Under the pieces are notes generated by a model. That model worked only from the letters and a program-made list of their open reading frames with translations, was not told the DNA's origin and did not search any database. Below, piece by piece: positions 44,862 to 54,362 of a stretch of 64,000 nucleotides of DNA; within the stretch, counting starts at the first letter, position 1, and every line of letters begins with the position of its first letter. This DNA is from Sodalis praecaptivus (GTDB lineage Bacteria > Pseudomonadota > Gammaproteobacteria > Enterobacterales > Enterobacteriaceae): positions 2,232,001 through 2,296,000 of the forward strand of contig NZ_CP006569.1 of the NCBI RefSeq assembly GCF_000517425.1. Reading direction: 5' to 3'. The position numbers were made by a program, and so were the translations under genes.

Positions 44862-47800
44862 ATGCGATCTATTATGAAAAAATTACATAAACTATCCTGC
44901 GGCGTAATCGCCATTTTAATGGCAATGCATCAGGTGCAGGCTGAGTCTGATTTTGATCCTATAAAACGGCTTAGGCCGGAAACTTTCAGTGATTTTGATG
45001 AAGAACGCTGGCTATATTATGGCAAAGACCATCGGATTTTTAACGCCGCGGGTACTCAAATTAAATTAAAAAAAATTAAGAAAAAAACAGGCGATATCGC
45101 CCCTACGGCGCTTTTATTGCTAAGTCCAGACAAAATCCCGACGCAGGCGTCGACCGGTAATAATAAGCGGCAATTGCTGTCCGCCGTTGATTCCCATGAT
45201 CTGAACTATGCGGAATATCGCAATTTTGCAGCTGACTTTAAGTTAAATGCATTCGAGGATAAATATAAAGATAAACTAGGCCTGGATCATATTGTTATTG
45301 ACGGCCGGGGTATTTGGACTTTGAATAAAAACTTGGTCAAAAATCCAGGTAGATTTACATTTAGTTCGCTGGATGTGAACGAGGGTGCGCTTATCTTAAC
45401 AGATAAATCCCGGCTGCATGTTGTGGATACTTATATTCATGAAAAGGGCGTATTGGGTGGTGACGGCATCTTGCATGGCAATGTTAACAACCGCGCCGGT
45501 TTACTTTTCGTGGGCAATAGCCTGTTTTTCAAAAACTGGGGTAATGACACCAATAATATCCCGCAGACCAAAACAAAGAATATGCTGGAAATTATGGGTG
45601 GCTATGACGCTGAGGGTGACAGCAAAATTTTAATTCATATCGATGCAAAAAAATCAGCAAAATCACCCTATTTGAAAATCAGCGGGTCGGTAACGGGCAG
45701 AAGTGCGCTGGAGATCACCAACCTTGAAGACCCGAAAGTTTTAAAGAGATTAACTAAAGACCAGGGATTATACCTTATCCACGTTGAGGGCGCAGCCGAA
45801 CTCGGCGCATTTCATATGCCGCCGTCGGAGATAGGCCCGCATTATTATTTTTTACAGCCCATATCCCAAGACAGCTACCGAGTTTGGGCTCTGAGCGGCC
45901 AGCCAGGAACGGCCACGGCATCGCTCGTTCCGTCGGACGCCTTAACGGCCGTCGCCACGGTTCGGTTGCCCGAGAGAACGTCGATCTCTCAGGCGTCGCC
46001 GCCCGCAAAGCCGCCCCGCATGCTGGAATACATTGAGCTTGTTTCTCCCCTTACCCCCGTTGAAGAAAGCGTTATCGAGGGTCATGAGTACAGCGAACCG
46101 CAGTTTCCGGCCGAAATGTTGCGCCCGTCCCCCTCTTCTGCGCTGACGCCCGCTGGCGAAAGCCAGAGTTTTCCCATGTTTGACGATAACACCGAGAGGG
46201 AAAAACCCCCCTTACCGGCGCGTAACGGCATGCCAAAGGGGGCCGATAGGGAGAGCCTCGCTGACCAGGATGATGGCCGGTCTGCTGAACCGACGCCATC
46301 CCGGCGAGATAGCCGCTCTGGATCCTTCGCTAGTGCCAATCATTACACGCCGATTGTTGACCGGCCCGCAGAGCCGACGTCAGCCCGCCGGGACAGCGCG
46401 GCAAAGTCTAACGTCAGCGTCACGCCTACGGTGAACCGCCAGAGAGATGATGCCGTTGAGCTCGATGCGGCCCCGATCACGGTGGTGCCGCCGGAAGTCA
46501 TGGCAAAGTCCGTCGCGACCCCTTCTTACCCGGACAAAACGAAGGTCGTGTTAACGGGTAAGGATAATGGCGATACGCCAAGCCACAGCGGCGATAAAAA
46601 CGATAGCGGTGATTTACGTCCAGCCGGCAACGGCATCAATCACCCGCCCTTAACCCATGACAATGGCGGCAACGATAACGATCATGCAGGTCAGGCCGAC
46701 AATGAAAGCGATAACGTCAGCCATGCCGAGGGTAGAAACGCAAGCGGTAACGACAGTCAGGTCGAGGATAGAAACGCAAGCGGTAACGTCAGTCAGGTCG
46801 AGGATAGAAACGCAAGCGATAACGTCAGTCAGGTCGAGGATAGAAACGCAAGCGGTAACGACAGTCAGGCCGAGGATAGAAACGCAAGCGGTAACGACAG
46901 TCAGGCCGAGGGTAGAAACGCAAGCGGTTACGTCAGTCAGGCCGAGGATGGAAATGCAAGCGGTAACGTCGGTCAGCCCGAGGAGGGAAACGATAGCGGT
47001 CACAGCTATCAGGCCAGTGGCGAAGATGATAACGGTTCCCTCCCTTCAGCCGACGGCGAGAATGAGAGCGTGACCGCCCACGCTGGCGGTCACGTTATGG
47101 GCGATGAGCTTGACGAGGAGGACGGCCGCGAGGATGGCTCCCTGATGGGCGCCCCGCCGTTTGCGCCGCCGACGGTCATCGTCCCTGCGGTGGGGGTTTA
47201 CGCCGCTAACCATGCCGTGGCCAACACCTTATTTATCAGCCGTGGTGCAGAGCGCAACGTGACAGCAGGTATGACGGGATTTAGCGTGATGATGAACGGG
47301 GAACCTCGCCCGACGTTGTGGTTACGTATCCTCGGGGGTGAGACGCACGCGAATGTAGGCAACGGCAGCTTACGAACCAAGACCACACGTCAGGTAGTGC
47401 AAGGCGGCGGTGCCATCTGGCAGTACAGCCATACTGGGCGGGACAGCGGGCAATTGGGCATCATGTTTGGCGCCGGCAAAAGCGCCACCGTTAGTCACTC
47501 CACTCAGGTGTTAAGCCGCGCCAGCGGTGGACTTCAGGGCTATTCGGTAGGCCTGTATGCCGGCTGGCAACAGCGGCCCGCACGGGAGGGCGGTTATCTT
47601 GACGCCCAGCTAAGCTACAGCTGGTTTAACAATCACGTTCAACGGGCTGAGGCGCCGGTGGAGTCTTATCGCAGCGCGGGATTTGGCGCAACGCTTGAAA
47701 GCGGTTATCGCTGGCGGCTGTTTGCGGGCGCAGGATTTGACGCGTTTATCGAACCGCAAGGGCAATTGAGCTGGATGGGGGTCAAAGCGAACCGCCTCAG

Positions 47801-48143
47801 CGCGCGCGCGGCCTACCGCGACGTCGTCCTGACGCCCGCGGCCTGGCAAACCCGCCTTGGGACCCGCCTCTCGCTGTGCGGTGGCGCCGACCAGCCGGGC
47901 TCGTCACCCGCTTTCCAGCCTTATCTGGAGGTCAATTGGATAACCACGTCCCAGCCCTTCGGCGTGCAAACAGGCCCCATGCGCTATGTCCAGGACGGCC
48001 GCCGCCAACTGACGGAAGTTAAAGTCGGCCACGAGGGGCAATTGAGCCCGAGGGTAGGCGTCTGGGGCCATCTCGCCCATCAGCGTGGCGCGGGGGGATT
48101 CAGCGATATCGCCGGGTCACTGGGGGTAAAGGTGAATTTCTAA
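44862..48143 (+). CDS. Autotransporter (type Va) with internal repeat block
   Basis: A 1093-residue autotransporter. A signal peptide covers about residues 5-28 (KKLHKLSCGVIAILMAMHQVQA). A passenger follows with a short pertactin-like stretch (RFTFSSLDVNEGALILTD, GVLGGDGILHGNVNN, about 160-230), then a proline- and charge-rich region (about 360-560) and a block of 12-residue repeats (613-708). The C-terminal ~270 residues form the autotransporter barrel (ATMTGF-type start at GMTGFSVMMNG, then repeated WLRILGGETH, GYRWRLFAGAGFDAFIEPQ, ending VNF). AGGAAGAG precedes the ATG; an ATG at 44874 is an alternative. No adhesin class is clear. The long disordered middle could hold the passenger away from the cell. 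Confidence 0.88.
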   Translation: MRSIMKKLHKLSCGVIAILMAMHQVQAESDFDPIKRLRPETFSDFDEERWLYYGKDHRIFNAAGTQIKLKKIKKKTGDIAPTALLLLSPDKIPTQASTGNNKRQLLSAVDSHDLNYAEYRNFAADFKLNAFEDKYKDKLGLDHIVIDGRGIWTLNKNLVKNPGRFTFSSLDVNEGALILTDKSRLHVVDTYIHEKGVLGGDGILHGNVNNRAGLLFVGNSLFFKNWGNDTNNIPQTKTKNMLEIMGGYDAEGDSKILIHIDAKKSAKSPYLKISGSVTGRSALEITNLEDPKVLKRLTKDQGLYLIHVEGAAELGAFHMPPSEIGPHYYFLQPISQDSYRVWALSGQPGTATASLVPSDALTAVATVRLPERTSISQASPPAKPPRMLEYIELVSPLTPVEESVIEGHEYSEPQFPAEMLRPSPSSALTPAGESQSFPMFDDNTEREKPPLPARNGMPKGADRESLADQDDGRSAEPTPSRRDSRSGSFASANHYTPIVDRPAEPTSARRDSAAKSNVSVTPTVNRQRDDAVELDAAPITVVPPEVMAKSVATPSYPDKTKVVLTGKDNGDTPSHSGDKNDSGDLRPAGNGINHPPLTHDNGGNDNDHAGQADNESDNVSHAEGRNASGNDSQVEDRNASGNVSQVEDRNASDNVSQVEDRNASGNDSQAEDRNASGNDSQAEGRNASGYVSQAEDGNASGNVGQPEEGNDSGHSYQASGEDDNGSLPSADGENESVTAHAGGHVMGDELDEEDGREDGSLMGAPPFAPPTVIVPAVGVYAANHAVANTLFISRGAERNVTAGMTGFSVMMNGEPRPTLWLRILGGETHANVGNGSLRTKTTRQVVQGGGAIWQYSHTGRDSGQLGIMFGAGKSATVSHSTQVLSRASGGLQGYSVGLYAGWQQRPAREGGYLDAQLSYSWFNNHVQRAEAPVESYRSAGFGATLESGYRWRLFAGAGFDAFIEPQGQLSWMGVKANRLSARAAYRDVVLTPAAWQTRLGTRLSLCGGADQPGSSPAFQPYLEVNWITTSQPFGVQTGPMRYVQDGRRQLTEVKVGHEGQLSPRVGVWGHLAHQRGAGGFSDIAGSLGVKVNF
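46698..46985 (+). repeat. Eight 36-bp coding repeats in the autotransporter
   Basis: Eight 36-base units encode 12-residue repeats with consensus RNASGNDSQAED; the first and last units are degenerate. Several units are nearly identical in DNA, so copy number is likely to vary between strains. Confidence 0.9.
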
Positions 48144-48267
48144 TGCCAACGTCGGGAGTGGCGTGTGCAGCTCTCGTGCAGTTCATTCCCGTCATTGCCA
48201 CTTCGCAGAGCGCCACCTTCCTTGGGCACTCTGTCATTTCCCATTCCTTAACCGAAGTTATTACCTC

Positions 48268-48915
48268 ATGATGACTCAAAAAAAAACGTTGCTTGGTCTG
48301 ATCTTTGTTATTGTCGCCACCGTCGCGTTATCCGTGGCGGTATGCCCTGTCCTCCGCCCTCATTTCCTTTTTAGCGAAAAAACCGGCATCGCGTTGCCGA
48401 TGCCCGATGCGCCGCAACCGCCGCCCATAGACGGCCCGCCTGATGACCGGCGGCTGTCGTCCGCCACGAGCGGTGGTCCTCATGATGCACCGTTGCCGCC
48501 ACTCACCGGCAACGCCCCGCTTAATCCGCGGTTATCGCCTCTTCCCGGCGACGCTCCGCATGATTTGCGGTTATCACCGCCTACCGACGACGGCCTATCC
48601 GGCCGACGGTTGCTATCGCCCAGCGAAAACGATCCTCTTGGCCGGCGCTGGCTCACGCCTTTGGCGCCGCAAGGGCGCGGACGGTTACCCGGTTGGCCGC
48701 AACAGGCGTTAGTGACGGAGGCATTCGTTTCCTCGCGCCGGCACATAGCGATGTCGCCCGTCATTCAGGCGCCGTTACCCATCGCGGCCAGTCATTACGC
48801 TTTGGATCAACGTGACGATGAGTGCCGCCGCGCGGGGGGAGGAAACGAACTGCGTCACAGCCGGCCGGAGAGCTTTTTTTTTTCAGCCCTTACGCATGAC
48901 CAAGCGGCTGCTTAA
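48268..48915 (+). CDS. Proline-rich membrane-anchored hypothetical protein
   Basis: A 215-residue protein with an N-terminal hydrophobic segment (LLGLIFVIVATVALSVAVCPVL) that is either a membrane anchor or an uncleaved signal. A long Pro/Asp/Gly/Arg-rich region follows, with loose repeats of the form PLxxDAPxxxRLSPxxDD, resembling the low-complexity style of the autotransporter passenger upstream. It has no recognised domain. The start at 48268 is not backed by a good ribosome-binding site. It is 124 bases downstream of the autotransporter gene and may be co-expressed with it. Confidence 0.5.
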   Translation: MMTQKKTLLGLIFVIVATVALSVAVCPVLRPHFLFSEKTGIALPMPDAPQPPPIDGPPDDRRLSSATSGGPHDAPLPPLTGNAPLNPRLSPLPGDAPHDLRLSPPTDDGLSGRRLLSPSENDPLGRRWLTPLAPQGRGRLPGWPQQALVTEAFVSSRRHIAMSPVIQAPLPIAASHYALDQRDDECRRAGGGNELRHSRPESFFFSALTHDQAAA

Positions 48916-49202
48916 AACGCTTAAGAAAGCGCCACAGTAGCCATCTTCGCTTACCGCGGCGATGCCCGCTGCGCGTGGGAGACGGTCTGGACCATGCCCC
49001 TTCGACCGCGCTAAGGCGTTGACTTGCCTGACGCCTTACACCCACGTTTCACATCGCAACACGCGATACCGCCCACTTTGCCGGCAGTGTGCCTACGCCT
49101 GTCGGCGTCAGGGCTTTACCCCCGCCGGGCTGTCCCTCCTGCATCTGGCCGTTATCTTTCATAAGGGTTTGCAGGCAGTGACGACAACTGACGCATTTCT
49201 CT

Positions 49203-49215
49203 GTGACGTTGTCAC
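49203..49215. promoter_or_regulatory. Palindrome GTGACGTTGTCAC, copy 1
   Basis: A perfect 5-bp inverted repeat around GTT. It is repeated exactly at 49277-49289, with both copies followed by C-pyrimidine-TAA. It may be a regulator-binding site. The 48916-49378 interval has no supported gene. Confidence 0.4.
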
Positions 49216-49276
49216 CCTAAAGGGGCTGCGTGGGTAATTACTTTGGGCGCCGGCGTTTATGTTACCGATCTTTTAA

Positions 49277-49289
49277 GTGACGTTGTCAC
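49277..49289. promoter_or_regulatory. Palindrome GTGACGTTGTCAC, copy 2
   Basis: An exact copy of the site at 49203, with centres 74 bases apart, close to seven helical turns. This would suit a regulator bridging both sites. No gene starts next to it, so it may belong to a lost gene. Confidence 0.4.
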
Positions 49290-49378
49290 CTTAATCTGTC
49301 TGATGGGTACTCATTTTAGGGCGCGTTTGTTAGCGTAGCCGCTTCCGGCGGCGATAAGAAGGCGTCATGGCACGCCCG

Positions 49379-50692
49379 CTACCCAGGCTGGCGCTGCCAG
49401 GCGACCTCCCCCTGGATCAGCGTCTGATAAATATTGCGGTCATCCCCGAGCATCATTAGGGCAAACAGCCTTTCGTGGATGTCTTTACCGTTTTGCTGGC
49501 GTAACCGTTGCAGCGGCGTTGCCGCCGGATCCAAAATCACCATATCCGCCTCTTTGCCAACGGCGAAATTGCCGATAACATCATCTAACGCCAGCGCCTG
49601 CGCGGCGCCAAGCGTGGCGTGATAAAAGGCTTCGTACACCGACAGACGATAGTGCTGCAATTGCGCCACTTTATACGCTTCAGCCAGGGTTTCCAGCGCA
49701 TTAAACGTGGTTCCCGCGCCGACGTCGCTACCCATACCCACCGCGACGCCGGCGTCCCAGCTTTTTTGCAGATTAAACAACCCGCTGCCCAAAAACAGGT
49801 TAGAGGTGGGACAAAACGCGATAGCCGAACGGGTGGCCGCCAGACACTGCCACTCCGCGTCCTCCAGATGAAGGCAGTGAGCAAAGACGCTTTTATGGCC
49901 GGTCAGGCCGTAATGATGATACACATCCAGATAGCCCGCCCTTTCAGGGTACAGCTGCTTGACCCAGGCCACCTCCTGCGGGTTTTCGCTGAGGTGGGTT
50001 TGCAGCCAGACATCGGGATACTCCCGCCTCAGCGCCCCCACCACCGACAGCAATTGCGGCGACGAGGTCGGCGCAAAGCGCGGCGTTAACGCATAGCCCA
50101 ATCGACCTGTGTTATGCCAGCGCTCAATCAGCCGTCGGGTATCCCGTTCGCTTTGCGCCGGCGTTTCCAGCAGCGCTGCCGGGGCATGTTGGTCCATCAT
50201 GACTTTTCCCGCGATGACGCGCATGTTCCGCTGCAACGCTGCGGTAAATAGCGCCTCTACCGATGCCGCGTGCACCGTGGCGAAAACCAAGGCGCTCGTT
50301 GTGCCGTTGCGTAACAGCTCTTGGAGAAAAAAGTCCGACATCGCGGCGGCATGGTCGGCGCAGTGATACTGGCTTTCTGTCGGGAAAGTATAGTGATTTA
50401 ACCAGTCCAAAAGTTGGCTGCCCCAGGCGCCAATCATCTCGGTTTGCGGGTAATGGACATGGCAATCGATAAAACCCGGCACGATGAGCTTGCCCGGAAA
50501 GTGGCTGAGGGGAACTGACGGCGGCACGTGATGGCGCCCCGCTTCCCAAGTGTGTAAGGCGCGGATTTTGCCCGCTTCGATGATCATCACCCCATCGTCA
50601 ATAAAGCGGGCCGCCTGTTCTAGCGCATCGGGATGACGCACGAGATGGGCAATATCAAAAAAGCTGCCGCGAACGGCTTTGATCGAATGCAT
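49379..50692 (-). CDS. guaD: Guanine deaminase
   Basis: A 437-residue zinc amidohydrolase that turns guanine into xanthine and ammonia. The metal motif HVHYPQTEM lies near residue 78, followed by QLLDWLNHYTFP, TRSAIAFCPTSNLFLGSGLF and GMGSDVGAGT. These match E. coli GuaD over the full length from memory (439 residues). No xanthine dehydrogenase or purine permease gene is adjacent. The ribosome-binding site is weak. The 50693-51303 interval upstream holds only a strong hairpin near 51243. Confidence 0.92.
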   Translation of the reverse strand: MHSIKAVRGSFFDIAHLVRHPDALEQAARFIDDGVMIIEAGKIRALHTWEAGRHHVPPSVPLSHFPGKLIVPGFIDCHVHYPQTEMIGAWGSQLLDWLNHYTFPTESQYHCADHAAAMSDFFLQELLRNGTTSALVFATVHAASVEALFTAALQRNMRVIAGKVMMDQHAPAALLETPAQSERDTRRLIERWHNTGRLGYALTPRFAPTSSPQLLSVVGALRREYPDVWLQTHLSENPQEVAWVKQLYPERAGYLDVYHHYGLTGHKSVFAHCLHLEDAEWQCLAATRSAIAFCPTSNLFLGSGLFNLQKSWDAGVAVGMGSDVGAGTTFNALETLAEAYKVAQLQHYRLSVYEAFYHATLGAAQALALDDVIGNFAVGKEADMVILDPAATPLQRLRQQNGKDIHERLFALMMLGDDRNIYQTLIQGEVAWQRQPG

Positions 50693-51242
50693 TGTTTACG
50701 CCTGTCATCATGACCGCCGGGCCGGTGGCGCGCGAGTCTCGCCATCCTCAATGCCGCGGTAGTGGGCCGCGCTGCCGCGCCCGGTAAAAAATCACTTTTC
50801 ATTGCGGTTCTCGCCAGCGCGCTGGTCGGCGGTAAGCAAACCAGCGCTGACCGCCTCTGCGCTGAAACGAAAGCGGCGGGGTCTCGCCGCGCCGAAACGT
50901 CGAGCCTAAGAGTATCGCAACAGACGGGTCACGTTGGCAAAAACAAATGGACACGCATTGTCATTATTTATCAATTGGATAAAAATCCCTATTCCGTTAA
51001 GGTGGTAACATTCATGCTCTCACCGTGATGCAATGGGAAAAGCAACCGTTTGCGGACTTTGCCCTTCTCATTATGGTGCTATTTTTGTAACGGGCATAAG
51101 CAAATTAAACGGCTCTATAATAGGGGCAGAAATGACGGCGCAATGGCGTTTTTGTCCCCCAGAACCCCAGACAGGCCTTCTCCTAAGGCAAGCTAAGCGG
51201 GGCCCTACCCTAAGTTTATACGGGTGAGCGGCTTGCACGCGC

Positions 51243-51270
51243 AAGGCGCACCGCCACGGCGGTGCGCCTT
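51243..51270. other. Perfect 13-bp inverted repeat
   Basis: AAGGCGCACCGCC and GGCGGTGCGCCTT flank a two-base centre, 33 bases before the aldo/keto reductase start. No T run follows on either strand. It could be a transcript hairpin in the leader or an old terminator. Confidence 0.5.
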
Positions 51271-51303
51271 ACCTCACGTAAAATCCATAACGGAGGCATT
51301 ACG

Positions 51304-52362
51304 ATGGAATATCGTCAACTTGGTCATTCGGGATTGCGGGTTTCCGTGCTGAGTCTCGGCACCATGACATTCGGCGGTAAAGGAAAATTCGCCAAAGTCG
51401 GCAATAGCGACGTGGCCGAAGCCCGACGCCATGTGGATATTTGCCTGGAAGCGGGCGTCAATTTTATCGACACCGCCGATGTGTATTCCGCCGGTGGCGC
51501 GGAAACGATTGTCGGCGAGGTGCTGGAGCATCGCCGACAGGATGTCCTGCTGGCCACCAAGGCGCGTTTTCCGATGGGGGACGGCCCCAATGATCGTGGT
51601 CTGTCGCGCCATCATCTGATTCGCGCCTGCGAAGCCAGTTTGCGGCGGTTGAAAACCGATTACATCGATCTCTATCAGTTGCATGAATGGGACGGTCTGA
51701 CGCCCCTCGAGGAGACGCTTGCCGCGCTGGAGCATTTGGTTAACGCCGGTAAGGTGCGCTATGTGGGTCTGTCCAATTTTTCCGGCTGGCATATTATGAA
51801 AACGCTGGGCGTAAGCGAGCGTATGGCGTCGGTGCGTCCGGTCAGTCAGCAAATCCATTACACCCTGCAGGCGCGCGAGGCGGAATATGAACTTCTGCCG
51901 ATAGCGCAGGATCAGGGGCTAGGCGTGCTGATATGGAGTCCGCTGGCCGGCGGTCTGCTGTCGGGTAAATATCGTCGCGATCGCAAACCCGAAGGCACGA
52001 CCCGCCAACTGGCACAGTGGAACGAACCGCCGGTGCGTGACGAGGAAGCCCTCTACCGCATCGTTGACGAGTTGGTGGCGATCGCCGACGATCGCGGCGC
52101 GTCGGCGGCGCAGGTAGCGATCGCCTGGCTCATCAGCTCTCGCCTGGTCTCATCGGTTATCATCGGGGCGCGCAATGAGGCGCAGCTGCGCGACAATTTG
52201 CAGGCGGCCGATTTAGTGCTGGGCAGCGCCGAATTGCAGCGCCTGGCGCAGGTCAGCCGGCCTCCGCTGATTTATCCCTATTGGCATCAGGCTCAAACCG
52301 CCGCCGATCGCCTGTCGCCGGCGGATTTGTCGTTGATTGCGCCCTATCTGCGCCATCCCTGA
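51304..52362 (+). CDS. Aldo/keto reductase
   Basis: A 352-residue NADPH-dependent oxidoreductase of the aldo/keto reductase barrel fold. The catalytic residues are Asp and Tyr in FIDTADVYSAGGAE, Lys in LLATKARF and His in LYQLHEWDG. The C-terminal cofactor segment SSVIIGARNEAQLRDN is present. ACGGAGGCATTACG precedes the ATG, which sets the start; the frame is open 14 codons upstream. The substrate is unknown. It lies 59 bases before ydfG on the same strand and the two may be co-transcribed. Confidence 0.9.
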   Translation: MEYRQLGHSGLRVSVLSLGTMTFGGKGKFAKVGNSDVAEARRHVDICLEAGVNFIDTADVYSAGGAETIVGEVLEHRRQDVLLATKARFPMGDGPNDRGLSRHHLIRACEASLRRLKTDYIDLYQLHEWDGLTPLEETLAALEHLVNAGKVRYVGLSNFSGWHIMKTLGVSERMASVRPVSQQIHYTLQAREAEYELLPIAQDQGLGVLIWSPLAGGLLSGKYRRDRKPEGTTRQLAQWNEPPVRDEEALYRIVDELVAIADDRGASAAQVAIAWLISSRLVSSVIIGARNEAQLRDNLQAADLVLGSAELQRLAQVSRPPLIYPYWHQAQTAADRLSPADLSLIAPYLRHP

Positions 52363-52421
52363 GCAGAGAGATCTATACTGGGGTATTCGTGGGTCCGCAA
52401 TAACCGAAAAGGAACGCAATA

Positions 52422-53171
52422 ATGATTATTTTTGTTACCGGCGCCACCGCCGGCTTTGGCGAAGCCATTACCCGCCTGTTTATCAAGCAGGGACACAAGG
52501 TTATCGGTACCGGTCGCCGCCAGGCGCGGCTTGAGGAATTGCACCAGGCGCTGGGGGCGGCTTTCTTCCCGCTGCGCCTGGACGTGCGCGACCGGACCGC
52601 CGTCGCCGACCAGGTGGCCGGTCTGCCTGCCGAGTGGCGCGAAGTGGACGTGCTGGTGAATAACGCCGGTCTGGCGCTGGGTATGGAGCCGGCGCAAAAC
52701 GCCAATCTGGACGATTGGGAAACCATGATCGACACCAATAACAAGGGCCTGGTGTATATGACCCGAGCGCTGCTGCCGGGTATGGTCGAGCGACGGCGTG
52801 GACATGTTATCAATCTCGGTTCTACCGCCGGCCGCTGGCCCTACGCCGGCGGCAATGTTTACGGCGCCACCAAGGCCTTTACCCGGCAGTTCAGCCTGAA
52901 CCTGCGCACCGATCTGGTCGGCACCCGCGTCAGGGTGACGGACATTGAACCGGGACTGGTGGGGGGGACGGAGTTTTCGTCGGTGCGGTTTAAAGGGGAT
53001 GAAGGAAAGGTGGAAAACACCTATAAAAACGCCGACCCGCTCATGCCGGACGACATCGCCGGGGCCGTGTTCTGGGTGGCGACCCTGCCCGCCCATGTCA
53101 ATATCAATGTGCTGGAAATGATGCCGGTTAGCCAGTCTTTCGCGGGACTCAGCGTGCATCGCGAGGGTTAA
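52422..53171 (+). CDS. ydfG: NADP-dependent 3-hydroxy acid/serine dehydrogenase YdfG
   Basis: A 249-residue short-chain dehydrogenase. E. coli YdfG oxidises L-allo-threonine, serine and 3-hydroxy acids and reduces malonic semialdehyde. Near-identity to the E. coli protein is evident from memory in VTGATAGFGEAITRLFI, NNAGLALGMEPA, DWETMIDTNNKGLVYMTRA, the catalytic YGATK and DIEPGLVGGTEFSSVRFKGD. It is the classical partner of dcp in E. coli, but here the two are separated. AAAGGAACGCAATA precedes the ATG. A minisatellite follows the stop. Confidence 0.93.
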   Translation: MIIFVTGATAGFGEAITRLFIKQGHKVIGTGRRQARLEELHQALGAAFFPLRLDVRDRTAVADQVAGLPAEWREVDVLVNNAGLALGMEPAQNANLDDWETMIDTNNKGLVYMTRALLPGMVERRRGHVINLGSTAGRWPYAGGNVYGATKAFTRQFSLNLRTDLVGTRVRVTDIEPGLVGGTEFSSVRFKGDEGKVENTYKNADPLMPDDIAGAVFWVATLPAHVNINVLEMMPVSQSFAGLSVHREG

Positions 53172-53200
53172 ATGACAAAGGCGGTCCCTGCTGAGGCCGC

Positions 53201-53380
53201 CCGCTAAAGCACCGTGGCGCGATGCCTACTGGCGCTGCCTGTCCGCTAAAACATTGCGGCGTGATTCCTACTGGCGCTGCCTACCCGCTAAAGCACCGCG
53301 GCGCGATGCCTACTGGCGCTGCCTGTCCGCTAAAGCATTGCGACGTGATTCCCGCTGAGGCTATCCGCTAGAGTACCGTG
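53201..53380. repeat. 42-bp minisatellite, about four copies
   Basis: Units of 42 bases beginning CCGCTAAAGCACCGTGGCGC and ending GGCGCTGCCTGT are repeated about four times. The first three copies are close and the last is more diverged; a further half-unit may precede at 53180. It lies between ydfG and ynfA and is outside any supported gene. Confidence 0.85.
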
Positions 53381-53476
53381 GGGCGGGCGTTGCAGGGGTT
53401 AAACTGCACCAGGCGGCGGCGCTCGTAAGGGGGCAGGCCGCCGGCGGCTCAGAGCGTTCCCCCTCTCACCCTTTCG

Positions 53477-53809
53477 TCAGCCCGCGCCGTTGCGCCAGCC
53501 GCTAATCATGATAATCACGCCGCACAAAATCACCGCTGCGCCCAGCCAATCCTGGGGCGATAATTTTATCCCGTCGATGAACCTCAGCCACAGGAGCGCT
53601 GTCAATATATACACTCCGCCGTAAGCGGCATAGACGCGGCCGCTGGCGGCGGGATGCAGCATCAGTAACCCAACGAACGCCACCAGGCTCAGCGCGGCGG
53701 GGATGAGCAGCAGCGCGCTACCGCCCCGCTTGACGTAGCAATAAGGCAGATAGCAGCCGACGATTTCAGCGACGGCGGTGGCTAAATACAGCAACAGGGT
53801 TTTTGTCAT
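53477..53809 (-). CDS. ynfA: YnfA family membrane protein
   Basis: A 110-residue inner-membrane protein with four hydrophobic segments. Family motifs are [24 protein letters not shown] and LWLRFIDG. YnfA is a small SMR-like protein implicated in efflux in some enterobacteria. In E. coli ynfA sits next to ynfB in divergent orientation, exactly as here. Confidence 0.93.
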   Translation of the reverse strand: MTKTLLLYLATAVAEIVGCYLPYCYVKRGGSALLLIPAALSLVAFVGLLMLHPAASGRVYAAYGGVYILTALLWLRFIDGIKLSPQDWLGAAVILCGVIIMISGWRNGAG

Positions 53810-53935
53810 TCACGCTCCGTTTGTATCAACATCAAGCCGGTTGTTGATGGTTCAGAAAGGGGTTGTGATGATATTATTGATTATCGCATACATTTTCAGC
53901 GCGTTATGCCGCGCACAGCTTAGAAGGAACATGGC

Positions 53936-54286
53936 ATGAATACAATCCCGACTCAACGTTTGCTCGGCGGCCTGCTGGCACTGGGCCTGATGGCCTACGC
54001 CGGCGCGGGCATCGCCGCCAGCAATACCACCCAACATATCGTTATCGATTCCGGCGATACCGCCCGGTCGCGGGAAGCGGCCCGGCAGAGTCAGGAACAA
54101 TGGAATGCCACCCATATGCTGCGTAACAAAGTGAATACGCGTGTTGAAAAAGATTTTGATCGCTACGATCAGGCGGTGGATTTGCAGGAGAAATGCAACA
54201 GCAGCCAGAACGTCAATGCCTATTGGGAGCCCAATACCTCCCGATGTCTGGACCGCCGCACGGGGCGTTCGCTGCTGGCGCCCTAA
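53936..54286 (+). CDS. ynfB: YnfB family (DUF1283) exported protein
   Basis: A 116-residue exported protein with a signal peptide ending near residue 28 (GAGIAA). The conserved C-terminal half reads [36 protein letters not shown], nearly the same as E. coli YnfB. Two Cys could form a disulfide in the periplasm. Function unknown. It is divergent from ynfA. Confidence 0.92.
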   Translation: MNTIPTQRLLGGLLALGLMAYAGAGIAASNTTQHIVIDSGDTARSREAARQSQEQWNATHMLRNKVNTRVEKDFDRYDQAVDLQEKCNSSQNVNAYWEPNTSRCLDRRTGRSLLAP

Positions 54287-54362
54287 GTCCATGCGAATTT
54301 CCTAACGGGCGCTTCGCTGCTACGCTTATAACGCCACTTCATTATCACATAAGGATGACAGG

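Noticed and set aside
46650..47073. Long frames of repeats (minus strand 46650-47003, plus strand 46657-47073) inside the autotransporter
   Set aside because: They are shadow frames of the 36-bp coding repeats in the true gene; periodic DNA opens all frames.
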